Shown piece after piece: positions 34,575 through 42,887 of a DNA stretch of 64,000 nt. Source of the DNA: DATKKG01 sp035543015. GTDB taxonomy: Archaea > Thermoproteota > Nitrososphaeria > Conexivisphaerales > DTJL01. The translations under genes were made by a program, and so were the position numbers. Location of the stretch: contig DATKKG010000017.1 in NCBI GenBank assembly GCA_035543015.1, positions 108,518 to 172,517 of the forward strand, read 5' to 3'. The first letter of the stretch is position 1. Each line of letters starts with the position of its first letter. Below the pieces are notes generated by a model. That model was not told the DNA's origin, made no database searches, and saw nothing but the letters and a program-made list of their open reading frames with translations.

Positions 34575-35975
34575 ATGGGCAAAGTGCAACCCAGGGTCCG
34601 GATGGCCAAGAGGGAGCCCGAAGACAGGGCCAAGGACTTCGACGAGGTGGCCCTGGGGCTCACCGACGAGGAGGCCGAGTACGAAGCGAGCCGCTGCCTG
34701 CAGTGCCCGAAGCAGCCGTGCATCGCGGCATGCCCGGTCGGGGCGCTGATCCCGTCCTTCATGAAGGCAGTGAAGGAGAAGGAGATGGGCAAGGCATACG
34801 AGATCGTCCGGGAGAAGAACCGCATACCCGCCATCTCAGGGAGGGTCTGCCCTCAGGAGAGCCTGTGCGAAGAGGAGTGCACCCTCGCCAGGATCGGCCA
34901 GCCGGTGGCCATCGGCGCGGTGGAGAGGTACATCGCCGACTACGCCCTGAAGAACGGTCTCAGCAGGGAGATCAGGCCGGGAGAGGAAGGGCGGAGGAAG
35001 ATCGCGGTCGTTGGCAGCGGTCCCGCGGGCCTGACGGTCGCGGCGGAGATGGTCGCAAGGGGGCACGAAGTCAAGGTCTTCGAGGCGCTCCACAAGCCCG
35101 GCGGGGTCGTCGTCTACGGCATACCGGAGTTCAGGCTGCCGAAGAAGATAGTCGAGCAGGAGGTGGACACGCTGAGGAGGCAGGGCGTGGGCTTCGAATA
35201 CGGGGTCATAGTCGGCAGGACTGTGAAGGTCAGGGACCTCTTCGACGACGGCTTCGACTCGGTGTTCGTGGGGACGGGAGCGGGCTCCCCCAAGTTCATG
35301 GGGCTCCCTGGCGAGAACCTCAACTACGTCTACAGCTCGAACGAGTTCCTCACAAGGATAAACCTCCTCAAGGCCTACTCCTTCCCTACCTACGGGACGC
35401 CCGTCAAGGTGGGCCAGAAGGTCGTGGTCATCGGCGCGGGCAACACCGCCATGGATTCAGGCAGGACGGCTCTCAGGATGGGGGCCAAGGAGGTATACAT
35501 AGTGTACAGGCGGACGAGGGCTGAAATGCCCGCGAGGCGCGAAGAGGTCCTCAACGCGGAGGAGGAGGGAGTTCAGTTCCTCATGCTGTCCTCTCCAGTG
35601 AGGTTCCTCGGCGACGAAAAGGGCAGCGTGAAGGGCCTGGAGCTGCAGGCGATGGAGCTAGGTGAGCCCGACCAGTCTGGGAGGAGGAGGCCGAGGCCCG
35701 TCTCAGGCTCGGAGTTCCTCAAGGACGCGGACACGGTTGTAATGGCCATCGGGAACAGGGTCAACCCCCTGATCCAGATGACTACCCCCGGCCTAGCGAC
35801 CGCTGGAGAAGAGGGGCTCATCAAGGTCGACGGGACGTACGAATCCTCGATCAAGGGCCTCTATGCCGCCGGGGACGTGGTGCTCGGGGAGGCCACCGTG
35901 ATCCAGGCGATGGGGACAGGCCAGAAGGCTGCCCTGAGCATGCAGAGGAAGTTGGAGCCCCCGCCTTCCCTCTAG
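34575..35975 (+). CDS. Flavoprotein subunit B (NfnB/SudA-like, glutamate synthase small-chain family)
   Basis: 466 residues. N-terminal cysteine blocks (CLQCPKQPCIAACPVGA and VCPQESLCEEECTLA) form two Fe-S sites, followed by two dinucleotide folds: VVGSGPAGLTVAAEM for FAD (about 145-159) and VVIGAGNTAMDSGRTAL for NAD(P) (about 285-301). End motif GLYAAGDVVLGEATVIQAMG. With subunit A it would form an NfnAB/SudBA enzyme coupling ferredoxin, NADH and NADPH or acting on sulfide/polysulfide. No gltB large subunit nearby, which argues against glutamate synthase. Confidence 0.9.
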   Translation: MGKVQPRVRMAKREPEDRAKDFDEVALGLTDEEAEYEASRCLQCPKQPCIAACPVGALIPSFMKAVKEKEMGKAYEIVREKNRIPAISGRVCPQESLCEEECTLARIGQPVAIGAVERYIADYALKNGLSREIRPGEEGRRKIAVVGSGPAGLTVAAEMVARGHEVKVFEALHKPGGVVVYGIPEFRLPKKIVEQEVDTLRRQGVGFEYGVIVGRTVKVRDLFDDGFDSVFVGTGAGSPKFMGLPGENLNYVYSSNEFLTRINLLKAYSFPTYGTPVKVGQKVVVIGAGNTAMDSGRTALRMGAKEVYIVYRRTRAEMPARREEVLNAEEEGVQFLMLSSPVRFLGDEKGSVKGLELQAMELGEPDQSGRRRPRPVSGSEFLKDADTVVMAIGNRVNPLIQMTTPGLATAGEEGLIKVDGTYESSIKGLYAAGDVVLGEATVIQAMGTGQKAALSMQRKLEPPPSL

Positions 35976-36187
35976 ACCAGGATCGGCGGACGGCCCTCAG
36001 CCGGGGGAGATCCCATCCTTCGCGCCCGTCTTCAGCTTGGACGAATGGAGGCCCACATTGAGTGGAGGAACCCGATCCTTCCGAGGACACAGCCGGCGCG
36101 TCGCCAGGCACATGAGGATAGGAGATTGAGGCTCGGAACTCACTCAACACATCGTGTCCAGAAGGCTTCTTCACGGCGACGGCTGGC

Positions 36188-36643
36188 TCAGGGAGACTCG
36201 GTGGAAGGAAGAGGGGCGGGCTCCGCTTTGGGCTGGGACCGGGGCGTCTCTTTCATGGCGCTGTAGCTCAGGTAGCCGCCCTTCGCGATGAAGACGCATA
36301 CAGGCATCATCAGGAGGTATGCCAGAGGCATGAAGCCGGCCGCCGTGACCACCGTCACCTGGAGCCCCGTCGACGTGGTCTGCTGGGTCGCTATCGCCAC
36401 CTTCCCGTCCTGGAAGACGTAGAGGAGGAAACCGATGATCGAGAAGCCCAGCACCACCGACATCGCCCCCTCCCATCTCGTCTTCGTCGCGATGGAGTAG
36501 ACGACGGCCAGCGCCGCCGCGGGAAGGAGCAGCTCCTGTATCCTTGAGGTAAGCGGCGTAGTGCCGGAGGAGGTGACGAGCCCCACGAAAGGCCCGAACA
36601 GCAGGAGGGTCTGCGGTAGAAGGTAGAACGTGGAGTACGCCAC
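36188..36643 (-). CDS. Four-helix membrane protein, unknown function
   Basis: 151 residues. Hydrophobic helices at about 8-25, 38-53, 60-76 and 100-120, with a Thr-rich loop (ATQQTTSTGLQV) before the last helix and a cytoplasmic Pro/Glu tail. Last gene of a leftward group encoding three membrane proteins and a small winged-helix protein. No family recognised. The 212 bases up to 35975 show nothing further. Confidence 0.55.
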   Translation of the reverse strand: MAYSTFYLLPQTLLLFGPFVGLVTSSGTTPLTSRIQELLLPAAALAVVYSIATKTRWEGAMSVVLGFSIIGFLLYVFQDGKVAIATQQTTSTGLQVTVVTAAGFMPLAYLLMMPVCVFIAKGGYLSYSAMKETPRSQPKAEPAPLPSTESP

Positions 36644-36698
36644 GACGAGGCCCAGCGCTGCCCCGGTGACCCGATTGAAGAGCCGGCTGTGAGGCGAT

Positions 36699-37175
36699 TC
36701 AGCCCACCCCCGCCAGGGTCAGGTTCGAGTCCACCTCGACGCTCACAAGGCCGGAGACGCCCGACTCGAGGCCGACGATCAGCCTGACCGCGGACTTGCC
36801 GCTCCTGAAGGAATCGTAGATCGCCTGCGGCACGGTAGAGAAGTCCAGCGAAAAGGTCATGTTCCCCCTGGCAGACCCGAACGCTGCCACCCTGAAGCTC
36901 TGCGGCTGGGAGGCGACAAGGAGGTTGCCGTCGGCGTCGTAGAGCTTCGCCCAGACGAACACGTCGTCGGTGGACAGGGGCCCGGGGTTTATCGCATGAT
37001 AGCCCAGGGACACGGAGACTACCTTTCCCTGGACGGCGACCTGGGGCTGGGACAGGCTCGCAGCAAGAAGGGTCCCGAAGCCGCTGAGCATGACAAGGCC
37101 GATCACGATCATGACGGCCGCGACAGACCCGAGCTCGACCCATCTGAAGGCCTTGAGCACGCCCGCCGAGGGCAT
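36699..37175 (-). CDS. Single-helix membrane protein with extracellular beta domain
   Basis: 158 residues from ATG 37175 (MPSAGVLKAFRWVELGS), set by a TATA (CCTTAAATACGC, 37195-37205 leftward) 25 bases upstream. One strong helix (about 14-40), then an Asp/Ser-rich beta domain (VFVWAKLYDADGNLLVAS, LIVGLESGVSGLVSVEV). Resembles small archaeal surface proteins or pilin-like proteins but lacks a clear class III signal site. Probably works with the 4-helix protein that follows 55 bases later. Confidence 0.6.
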   Translation of the reverse strand: MPSAGVLKAFRWVELGSVAAVMIVIGLVMLSGFGTLLAASLSQPQVAVQGKVVSVSLGYHAINPGPLSTDDVFVWAKLYDADGNLLVASQPQSFRVAAFGSARGNMTFSLDFSTVPQAIYDSFRSGKSAVRLIVGLESGVSGLVSVEVDSNLTLAGVG

Positions 37176-37194
37176 AGCAATGGTGGCGGTTACA

Positions 37195-37205
37195 GCGTAT
37201 TTAAG
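37195..37205 (-). promoter_or_regulatory. TATA box of the membrane protein pair
   Basis: Leftward CCTTAAATACG lies 25 bases before ATG 37175 and just upstream of the winged-helix gene end, so the two downstream genes have their own leaderless promoter. Confidence 0.55.
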
Positions 37206-37252
37206 GGGTGGCGACCAAGGCACCGAAGGCCCGCCGCCCAAGAAGGAACAGT

Positions 37253-37534
37253 CTATATCTCGAGCCCGAAGGCCTTGGCGTACTCTTCGAAGGTCTCCAT
37301 GCTCGACAGGAACTCCTTCCCCTTGTCACTGAGCCTGTAGAGCGAACCCCTTTCGACCGGTATCTTAACTATGAGCCCCTTGTCCACCAGCTCCTCTGTG
37401 AGGTCGATCATCCTGGAGTACGAGAGGTTGGCCTTCCTCAAGAGAGAGGTGACCTTGGCCCCCTCCTCGTCGTCGTCCCTTACCGCCCTCAGAAGGTCGG
37501 CCATCACCCGGACCTGGGACCGGTAGGTCGTCAT
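37253..37534 (-). CDS. Small winged-helix transcriptional regulator
   Basis: 93 residues from ATG 37534. A winged helix with KVTSLLRKANLSYSRMIDLTEELVDKGLIV (HTH) and SLYRLSDKGKEFLSSM (wing), like the short DUF4364/PadR-like archaeal regulators. The ATG overlaps the stop of the upstream membrane-protein gene (ATGA at 37531-37534), so they are co-translated. It may respond to that membrane protein. Confidence 0.82.
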   Translation of the reverse strand: MTTYRSQVRVMADLLRAVRDDDEEGAKVTSLLRKANLSYSRMIDLTEELVDKGLIVKIPVERGSLYRLSDKGKEFLSSMETFEEYAKAFGLEI

Positions 37535-38160
37535 GAAGCCTTGACCTCCGGGCGGTGTCTGAACAGTATCGCGACGGGAGAGCAAAGTATGACGAAGCCC
37601 AGGAGCTTGATGCAGCTGAAGAGGAGGGCTAGATCGCCGGAGGGAACTACGACCATCTCCAGCAGGACGCTCGCCGTAATCAGAAGGAGGCCGGTGACGG
37701 AGATCAACGTCGCCCTGCTCCGGTACTGGAAGTAGAAGATGAGGGTCTCGGCGCTGATGTACATGAGGAGGTACAGAGAGACGGCGTTGATCGCGATGTT
37801 GAGCCAGGACAGGGTGGAGACGGAGAGTGCGGGAACGAGGAGCAGGGTGCCGAGACCCGATATCTCGCCGCGGACGGTGAAGAAGTGAGAGAGGGCCAGC
37901 AGGAAGTAGCCGGCTGCATCCAGCGCGGAGCCGGAGATCATGACGACGGCCGAGAGCACCGGATCGTCAACTACGGACGCGACCGCGCCGAGGGCGAGCC
38001 CGATGGACAGCAGGGCGAAGCTGGTGCAGAGCCTAAGGAGGTTGGGACTCCCCGTAGCCCTGTAGCCCTTGTAGGCCGTCACCCCAGTTGCCCCGGCGGC
38101 TACGGCGGTGGCGAGCTGGACAATGAAGCTGACCGAGGTGACGGCAGACATAGCTGCCAT
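37531..38160 (-). CDS. Polytopic membrane protein co-transcribed with a winged-helix regulator
   Basis: 209 residues with about six to seven hydrophobic helices. ATG 38160 (MAAMSAV) is chosen by a TATA (GTTTTTATATGG, about 38187-38198 leftward) some 32 bases upstream; ATG 38151 is an alternative. An internal FFTVRGEIS loop is the main polar stretch. Function unknown; tight coupling to a regulator suggests a membrane sensor. Confidence 0.7.
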   Translation of the reverse strand: MAAMSAVTSVSFIVQLATAVAAGATGVTAYKGYRATGSPNLLRLCTSFALLSIGLALGAVASVVDDPVLSAVVMISGSALDAAGYFLLALSHFFTVRGEISGLGTLLLVPALSVSTLSWLNIAINAVSLYLLMYISAETLIFYFQYRSRATLISVTGLLLITASVLLEMVVVPSGDLALLFSCIKLLGFVILCSPVAILFRHRPEVKAS

Positions 38161-38285
38161 CCTGCACCTTTGTGGTGGTAGCCTATTACCATATAAAAAC
38201 ACTGGGAGGACTTGGCTGGGTTTCGCGTCTCACCCCGCAGATAGATTTATAATGCACGCCCATTTGTGTAGGGTCGGATTTATCA

Positions 38286-38594
38286 GTGGCCGAAGTTTGC
38301 CAGGTTTGCGGCCTGCCCAAGGATCTGTGCGTCTGCGAAGAGCTTGAGAAACAGCAGTCCAGAATCGTCGTCCGCCTTGAGATGAGGCGTTTCAGGAAAC
38401 CGACAACGATACTCGAAGGGATGGACCCAAAGCACATAGACCTGTCCCAGCTGGCCAGCAGCATGAAACGCAGGTTCGCCTGCGGAGGCAGCGCCAAGGA
38501 GGGCGTCATCCTGCTTCAAGGTGACCACAGGGACGAAGTGAAGGCCTATCTCGAGACCCAGGGGTTCGGGGCTGAGAGCATAGAAGTGCAATAG
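38286..38594 (+). CDS. Translation initiation factor aIF1 (SUI1 family)
   Basis: 102 residues, GTG start. An N-terminal zinc-binding-like cluster (CQVCGLPKDLCVCEE) is followed by a SUI1 fold ending in KEGVILLQGDHRDEVKAYLETQGF. SUI1/aIF1 scans for the start codon on the small ribosomal subunit. A TATA (GATTTATAATG, about 38244-38254) predicts a leader of about 8-10 bases. Confidence 0.9.
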   Translation: MAEVCQVCGLPKDLCVCEELEKQQSRIVVRLEMRRFRKPTTILEGMDPKHIDLSQLASSMKRRFACGGSAKEGVILLQGDHRDEVKAYLETQGFGAESIEVQ

Positions 38595-38641
38595 GAACCT
38601 GCATGACGCGATCAACCTAGGTCTGCTTAAGAGGGAGAGCC

Positions 38642-38857
38642 ATGGTAGAGTCGAAGTCGGGGCGAAAGGGCGCGGCGGGGAGACCACGATTCCGAAGGCG
38701 TTTCTTCACCACGAAGCTGTGCCCGAACTGCCTCGGCGAGCTAAAGCCTTTGTCCGAGTTGAGCGGCAAGGTCACTCCGGAGAGCTTTTACTGCGAGAAG
38801 TGTGGCTACGCAGGAAGCGTGGCCCTTGAAAGGCGGGAAGATGAACCGGGCGAGTGA
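38642..38857 (+). CDS. Small zinc-ribbon protein
   Basis: 71 residues. A very basic start (KSGRKGAAGRPRFRRRFFT) precedes a CPNCLGEL...CEKCGYAG zinc ribbon (about 27-57) and an acidic tail. GGGAGAG lies just before the ATG. Could bind RNA or protein. It overlaps the next gene by 17 bases, so the aIF1, zinc-ribbon and protease genes are probably one transcript. Confidence 0.65.
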   Translation: MVESKSGRKGAAGRPRFRRRFFTTKLCPNCLGELKPLSELSGKVTPESFYCEKCGYAGSVALERREDEPGE

Positions 38858-39896
38858 CTCCGTAGAGAAGGGACTATTGTTCGCCGCGGCGACCCTGGGG
38901 GTCGCGCTGCTGATCGTCGCGTTCGCCTCCTTCCCGCTGGGGGCCTACTCCTTCTTCAGCAACCAGATAAACGGCACCTCACCTGATGCCACCTTCAGGC
39001 AGCTCTACATCTACGTCGTGGGCGTTCAGCTAACCTTCCCCGTCCCTGCTGGCCTTGTCAGCCTAGGTGGCCTGTTCTTCCTCCTGTGGGCCACCTACAT
39101 CGCCCTCTTCGTATTCCTCCTGCAGGGCCCCTGGTACGACCTCCTGAAGGCGCTGAGGTCCATCAGGTCGGGGGGGACGCTCGCCGTCTACTCCAACGGG
39201 GCGCTGACCTGGTCCTTCGCCTTCCCCGTCTCCATACTGATGGCTGTGATGATCGACTCCCTCCTGACGTCCGCCGGGGTTCCGATAGGCACGCTGCCCA
39301 GCGTCGACGCGAGGTTCGTTTTCTGGCAGACGACGTACGCCCCCATCGTGGAGGAGGTCGGCTTCAGGGTTACGATAGTCGGCGTGGTCGCGGTCCTGAT
39401 GGCGCTCTCTGCCGGTGGCAGGAGGAGGAGCCTTCTGGCGCTTTGGCACCCCTCAAGGGTGCTGGGCTCGCTGGGGGTTGAGTCCTGGAAGCAGCCGGGT
39501 ATCTACGCCGCCATCTTCGGCAGCGCGGCGATCTTCGGCGTGGCCCATGTCCTCGGAGGGTGGGAAATAGGGAAGTTCTTCAGCTCCTTCGCGGTCGGAC
39601 TCGCCTTCGGGCTCCTGTACTACACGCACGGGCTTCCTCTGGCCGTGATGATGCACTGGGGGTTCGACTACTTTGGATATTCGCTGTACTACTTCGACCA
39701 GGTTCGGGGGCTGCCGCCTCTGACCAGCGAATTCACCTCTCTCTATTCGCTTCAGTACGCCGAGTTCTACTCGGACGTACTGGTCTATATGATCGGCGTT
39801 GCCCTGTTCGTCCTCGCCCTCTACGTCCTGGCCAAGGCGGCCGGGGCTCGCAGGCGGACGCCCATGGCCGCAGCGGCCGCCCCTCAGGCAGCTTGA
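38841..39896 (+). CDS. CPBP-family intramembrane metalloprotease
   Basis: 351 residues with about eight membrane helices. The CPBP (CAAX protease/bacteriocin-processing) motifs are intact: Glu171-Glu172 and Arg176 in VEEVGFR, FGVAHVLGGWEIG (second motif, His) and MMHWGFDYFGYS (third, His/Asp). Likely cleaves a membrane peptide or prenylated protein; substrate unknown. ATG 38841 follows a GGCGGGAAG ribosome-binding site; in-frame starts upstream run inside the zinc-ribbon gene. Confidence 0.87.
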   Translation: MNRASDSVEKGLLFAAATLGVALLIVAFASFPLGAYSFFSNQINGTSPDATFRQLYIYVVGVQLTFPVPAGLVSLGGLFFLLWATYIALFVFLLQGPWYDLLKALRSIRSGGTLAVYSNGALTWSFAFPVSILMAVMIDSLLTSAGVPIGTLPSVDARFVFWQTTYAPIVEEVGFRVTIVGVVAVLMALSAGGRRRSLLALWHPSRVLGSLGVESWKQPGIYAAIFGSAAIFGVAHVLGGWEIGKFFSSFAVGLAFGLLYYTHGLPLAVMMHWGFDYFGYSLYYFDQVRGLPPLTSEFTSLYSLQYAEFYSDVLVYMIGVALFVLALYVLAKAAGARRRTPMAAAAAPQAA

Positions 39897-39913
39897 GTCC
39901 GGCGAGGCACCAA

Positions 39914-39922
39914 GTATAAAGG
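39914..39922 (+). promoter_or_regulatory. TATA box of the second dCTP deaminase-like gene
   Basis: GTATAAAGG lies 39 bases before GTG 39957; the short leader carries GGAG (39943-39946) ahead of the start. Confidence 0.55.
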
Positions 39923-39956
39923 CTCCTTAACGCTGACTCCCGGGAGTGATTCCCGA

Positions 39957-40499
39957 GTGTGCGTCATAGGCGAAGATGAGTTCCTCAAGCTGCAGACCAG
40001 GCTGAGGGTGATACACCCTTTCAACGAGGCCCTCCTCGACGGCGACGGCTACGTCCTCACGGTCAAGGAGGACGTGACCATGAACTATCTTGAGCACCAC
40101 AACCTCCTGTCCAACGAGGTAGTCTTCGTCCCGCCCACATTCGTCGCCCACCTGACAGCGAAGAGCATCTTCGGAAGGATGGGTCTCTCATTTCTTAACG
40201 CGGCGAAGGTCCACAGCGGCTACATCGGCAGGCTGGTGCTGGAGGCGGTCAACCTGAACAACGCCCGCAGGCCGATCACCATCAGGAAGAGCGACCCTTT
40301 CATGCATTTTGAGCTGGTGAGCAGGCTCGGCGCACCTGCACCTTACATGGGCAGGTACACCTTCCAGTACATGACCGACGACGAGGTGAAGCTCTACGCG
40401 GACCTCACCGCGAAGGAGTTCCCCGACCTCTACGACCAGAGGAAGCTGAAGGCGCTGGCGGAGTCCAGGGTGCTCACCCCCGCTATGGTGTCGTTCTAG
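39957..40499 (+). CDS. dCTP deaminase-like protein (second Dcd-family member)
   Basis: 180 residues, GTG start. The Dcd/dUTPase trimer fold is seen in TAKSIFGRMGLSFLNAAK (with the Ser and Arg of the family), VHSGYIGRLVLEAVNLNNAR (catalytic-type Glu kept, but the usual D-x-G-Y Asp is His) and GRYTFQYM at the C-terminal lid. The N-terminal half is unlike typical Dcd. It differs from the first Dcd-like protein in the window (Gln at the catalytic Glu). Substrate uncertain. Confidence 0.65.
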   Translation: MCVIGEDEFLKLQTRLRVIHPFNEALLDGDGYVLTVKEDVTMNYLEHHNLLSNEVVFVPPTFVAHLTAKSIFGRMGLSFLNAAKVHSGYIGRLVLEAVNLNNARRPITIRKSDPFMHFELVSRLGAPAPYMGRYTFQYMTDDEVKLYADLTAKEFPDLYDQRKLKALAESRVLTPAMVSF

Positions 40500-40506
40500 C
40501 GGCCAA

Positions 40507-40523
40507 CCCCCGTTTGAGGGGGG
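40507..40523 (+). terminator. Hairpin just after the dCTP deaminase-like gene
   Basis: CCCCC (40507-40511) pairs with GGGGG (40518-40522) around a 6-base loop, starting 8 bases after the stop. A second small GGC-TTCG-GCT hairpin follows. No T-run is present, so termination is only a guess. Confidence 0.3.
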
Positions 40524-40602
40524 CTTCGGCTCCCTGGGCCGCCGCGTTCGCTACAATCAAACAGGATGACGCCTTGACTGGGAGACTTGCCGAGAGCCCA
40601 GG

Positions 40603-41286
40603 TTGACTTCTGGAAGCTTGGTCGTCAGGTCGTTGGCGGCAGCCGTAGTTGCCCTCCTCCTAGCTTCGGCCAGCCTGTACCTCTCACTCCAGGAGTCCCA
40701 GAGCCGAAACAGGGAGTTGAGCGGCCTGAACGCCTCCCTCCAGTCGCGGATCGACTCCCTCAATTCTCAGATCGCCTCGCTCGACTCGCAGGTGAGCTCC
40801 CTGAACTCTCAGCTTGATGAACAGCCGCAGTTGGTTAAGCAGCTGAGAGATCTCGACCTGCAGGTGCTCGACCTTGAGTCGGAGCTGCTGAAAGCCCAGG
40901 GGGACCTCAACGCTTCGTTTCCGATGCTGTCATTCCTCCAGAACCAGACGCTTCAGTACTTCTATCCCGTGAGCTACTGCGACAGCAACGGCTTGCTGGG
41001 CTGCGCCGACGACCTCCTTCCATACGTCCAGCGTGATCCTGGCTTCACAGAAGCGGAGGCAGGGAGGAACTACACCTACCTCACATCGAGCGTTGACGGA
41101 GGAGAAAGCTTCGCGATCTACTTCCTTCCCCCGCTTGACGCCCGGGGCTTGGGGATCTACGTTGCCATTCGCATGATCGGGCCCGACCCGTCACATGGCC
41201 TGGGATACTTCTCGCTGGTGAACATGACGACCGCCGTGTTCCCCATGCTCACGCCCGGCATGAGCGCACAGATGCGGCCCGAGTAG
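40603..41286 (+). CDS. Membrane-anchored coiled-coil surface protein
   Basis: 227 residues. An N-terminal hydrophobic helix (about 5-29) is followed by heptad-like SLNSQIASLDSQVSSLNSQL (about 51-70) and a further coiled coil to about 105, then a globular domain with CDSNGLLGCADD (a Cys pair, possibly a disulfide) and several N-x-S/T sequons. Probably anchored outside the cell. The TTG start is weakly supported. No family recognised. Confidence 0.62.
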   Translation: MTSGSLVVRSLAAAVVALLLASASLYLSLQESQSRNRELSGLNASLQSRIDSLNSQIASLDSQVSSLNSQLDEQPQLVKQLRDLDLQVLDLESELLKAQGDLNASFPMLSFLQNQTLQYFYPVSYCDSNGLLGCADDLLPYVQRDPGFTEAEAGRNYTYLTSSVDGGESFAIYFLPPLDARGLGIYVAIRMIGPDPSHGLGYFSLVNMTTAVFPMLTPGMSAQMRPE

Positions 41287-41323
41287 CTTCCGCTCGCCCA
41301 GCTGCCTGAAAGAAAGTGGCCGG

Positions 41324-42277
41324 TCAGGAGACCGGGGGCTCTTGAATCTTGAGGGCGGTCTTGAGGCCCTTGTACCTGTTCCTAATGGTTACTTCCGTGA
41401 CTCCAGCCGCCTCCGCGATGTCCTTCTGGGTCTTGTTCTCCCCTTCGAGGACGCAGGCGACGTAAAGAGCCGCGGCCGCGAGGCCCATTGGATCCTTTCC
41501 AGCGCTCGTCCTGGATTCGATGGCCCTCTTCAGTATCTCGACCGCTCGCCTCTTCGTCCTTTCGGTGAGGCCCGCCTTGCTGGCTATTCGTGAGACGCAC
41601 TTGACGGGGTCCATGATGGGCATCCGGAGGTCGAGCTCCCTCAGGAGCAGCCTGTAGCAACGGGCGATGTCCTTCTTCTTCACGCTGCTGGCGGCGGCGA
41701 CGTCCTTGAGGGTCCTCGGGGTCTCCGTGACCCTGCAAGCAGCGTAGACCGAGGCCGCAATCAGGGCGCTGATGCTGCGTCCCCTCACGAGGCCCTTCTC
41801 GAGAGCCTTCCTGTAGGTGTAGGCCGCCCTTTCGACCACGACGTCGGAGATGTTGAGCTTGTCGGCGAGCCTGTCCAACTCGCTGAAGGCCTGCCTGAGG
41901 TTCCTGTCCACCGGCTCATGCACCTGGCTCCTTCCGTCCCACGTGCGCAACCTCTCCATAGCTGTCCTTACGCTTCCCGCCAGGGTCTTGCCCGACGCGT
42001 CCCTGTCCTCGGGACCGATAACGGTCGCCAGGCCCATGTCGTGCATCGCCAACGAAGTGGGTATGCCTACGCGGCTCCTGTCCTCCTTTTCCTCTTTCGA
42101 GAAGGCCCTCCATTCGGGCCCGGTCTCCTCTATGCGCTCCTTGACGACGAATCCGCAGTAGCTGCAGACCATTTCGCCTGTGGCCGAATCAATGACCATC
42201 GGCCTTCTGCCGCATCTGGGACAACGCTCAGACTGGGCATTCTGGTCTCCGGGAAACATCTCTCTTCTAGAAGACAT
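41324..42277 (-). CDS. tfb: Transcription initiation factor B (TFB)
   Basis: Recruits RNA polymerase to TATA-TBP complexes. 317 residues: N-terminal zinc ribbon (CPRCG, CSYCGF), B-reader stretch (GPEWRAFSKEEKEDRSRVG, about 52-70), and two cyclin-fold repeats (about 110-205 and 210-310), the second ending AAGVTEVTIRNRYKGLK. Full length, so a functional TFB; archaea often have several. A TATA-like CTAAAAGCTTT sits about 24-26 bases upstream. The 240 bases between its promoter and the permease remnant hold nothing else I can support. Confidence 0.95.
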   Translation of the reverse strand: MSSRREMFPGDQNAQSERCPRCGRRPMVIDSATGEMVCSYCGFVVKERIEETGPEWRAFSKEEKEDRSRVGIPTSLAMHDMGLATVIGPEDRDASGKTLAGSVRTAMERLRTWDGRSQVHEPVDRNLRQAFSELDRLADKLNISDVVVERAAYTYRKALEKGLVRGRSISALIAASVYAACRVTETPRTLKDVAAASSVKKKDIARCYRLLLRELDLRMPIMDPVKCVSRIASKAGLTERTKRRAVEILKRAIESRTSAGKDPMGLAAAALYVACVLEGENKTQKDIAEAAGVTEVTIRNRYKGLKTALKIQEPPVS

Positions 42278-42517
42278 CCCATGTCACCAAAAAGCTTTTA
42301 GCAGTCTATACCCTTAAATGGGTTCTATTTAAACGTCGCGTTCGAAAACCGTAGCACGTCGAACACTGCCCCCAAAGGGCCTTCTTCACATCCGTCAGTT
42401 CATCTCTGCAGCCTCACAGGGGGATCGCGGCAGGTCGATAAGGAAGCGACACCAGGATCGCCCTGAGGCACATGCCTTCCGGCCCGCCGTTCAGCGTGGC
42501 TCCCCCCGGGTCCCTCC

Positions 42518-42769
42518 TTGTGGCCAACAACATGCCAGGAGTTCCTCCTGGCATATGTCGGCTTTCGGTTCGGGACAGAAGTCAGCGCATCCGGCTGGGG
42601 GCTGCTGATGCAAGAGGGTCCGCCGTACGTTAGAACCGACTGGTGGACCTCCTCCTTCCCTGGCCTGACCGTCGCCCTGGTCTCCCTGGGCTCTGCGTTC
42701 CTGGGAGACGCCCTCGTCAACGTGCTCGACATGGAACTGGAGACCAGCGCCTTCGCCAAACTGGTCTGA
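42518..42769 (+). pseudogene. C-terminal fragment of a DppC/OppC-type peptide ABC permease
   Basis: Only 83 residues. The text aligns with the end of dipeptide/oligopeptide permease C: an FLLAYVGFRFG strand, GWGLLMQEG, DWWTSSFPGLTVALVSL and FLGDALVNVLDMELE correspond to LGFLG, WGTML, WW-x-FPG and the LLGD-x-L-D-ALDP end. The other ~200 residues (signal helix, binding-protein-dependent loop) and the rest of the transporter are absent, so this is a remnant of gene loss or transfer. A 10-bp inverted repeat (42532-42541/42545-42554) lies at its 5' end. Confidence 0.6.
42532..42554. repeat. 10-bp inverted repeat with 3-base loop
   Basis: ATGCCAGGAG (42532-42541), loop TTC, CTCCTGGCAT (42545-42554): a perfect palindromic hairpin at the truncated edge of the permease remnant. 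Confidence 0.6.
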
Positions 42770-42887
42770 GCCAACCTGGATGCTGCGAACTGAAGGGGCA
42801 CTCGTCATCGCACGATTCCGCCCCGACCCAGTCTAGATAGTTCTTAAATAGAGAAGGGGGAATATCGTACTCATCACGCGAGAGACC

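Noticed and set aside
34575..35975. Glutamate synthase small subunit (gltD) call
   Set aside because: No large subunit nearby, and the gene is directly coupled to a [2Fe-2S]-FNR subunit as in NfnAB/SudBA.
42400..42801. Leftward frames and a 39-codon ORF opposite the permease remnant
   Set aside because: No motif or promoter; the + strand carries the recognisable permease end.
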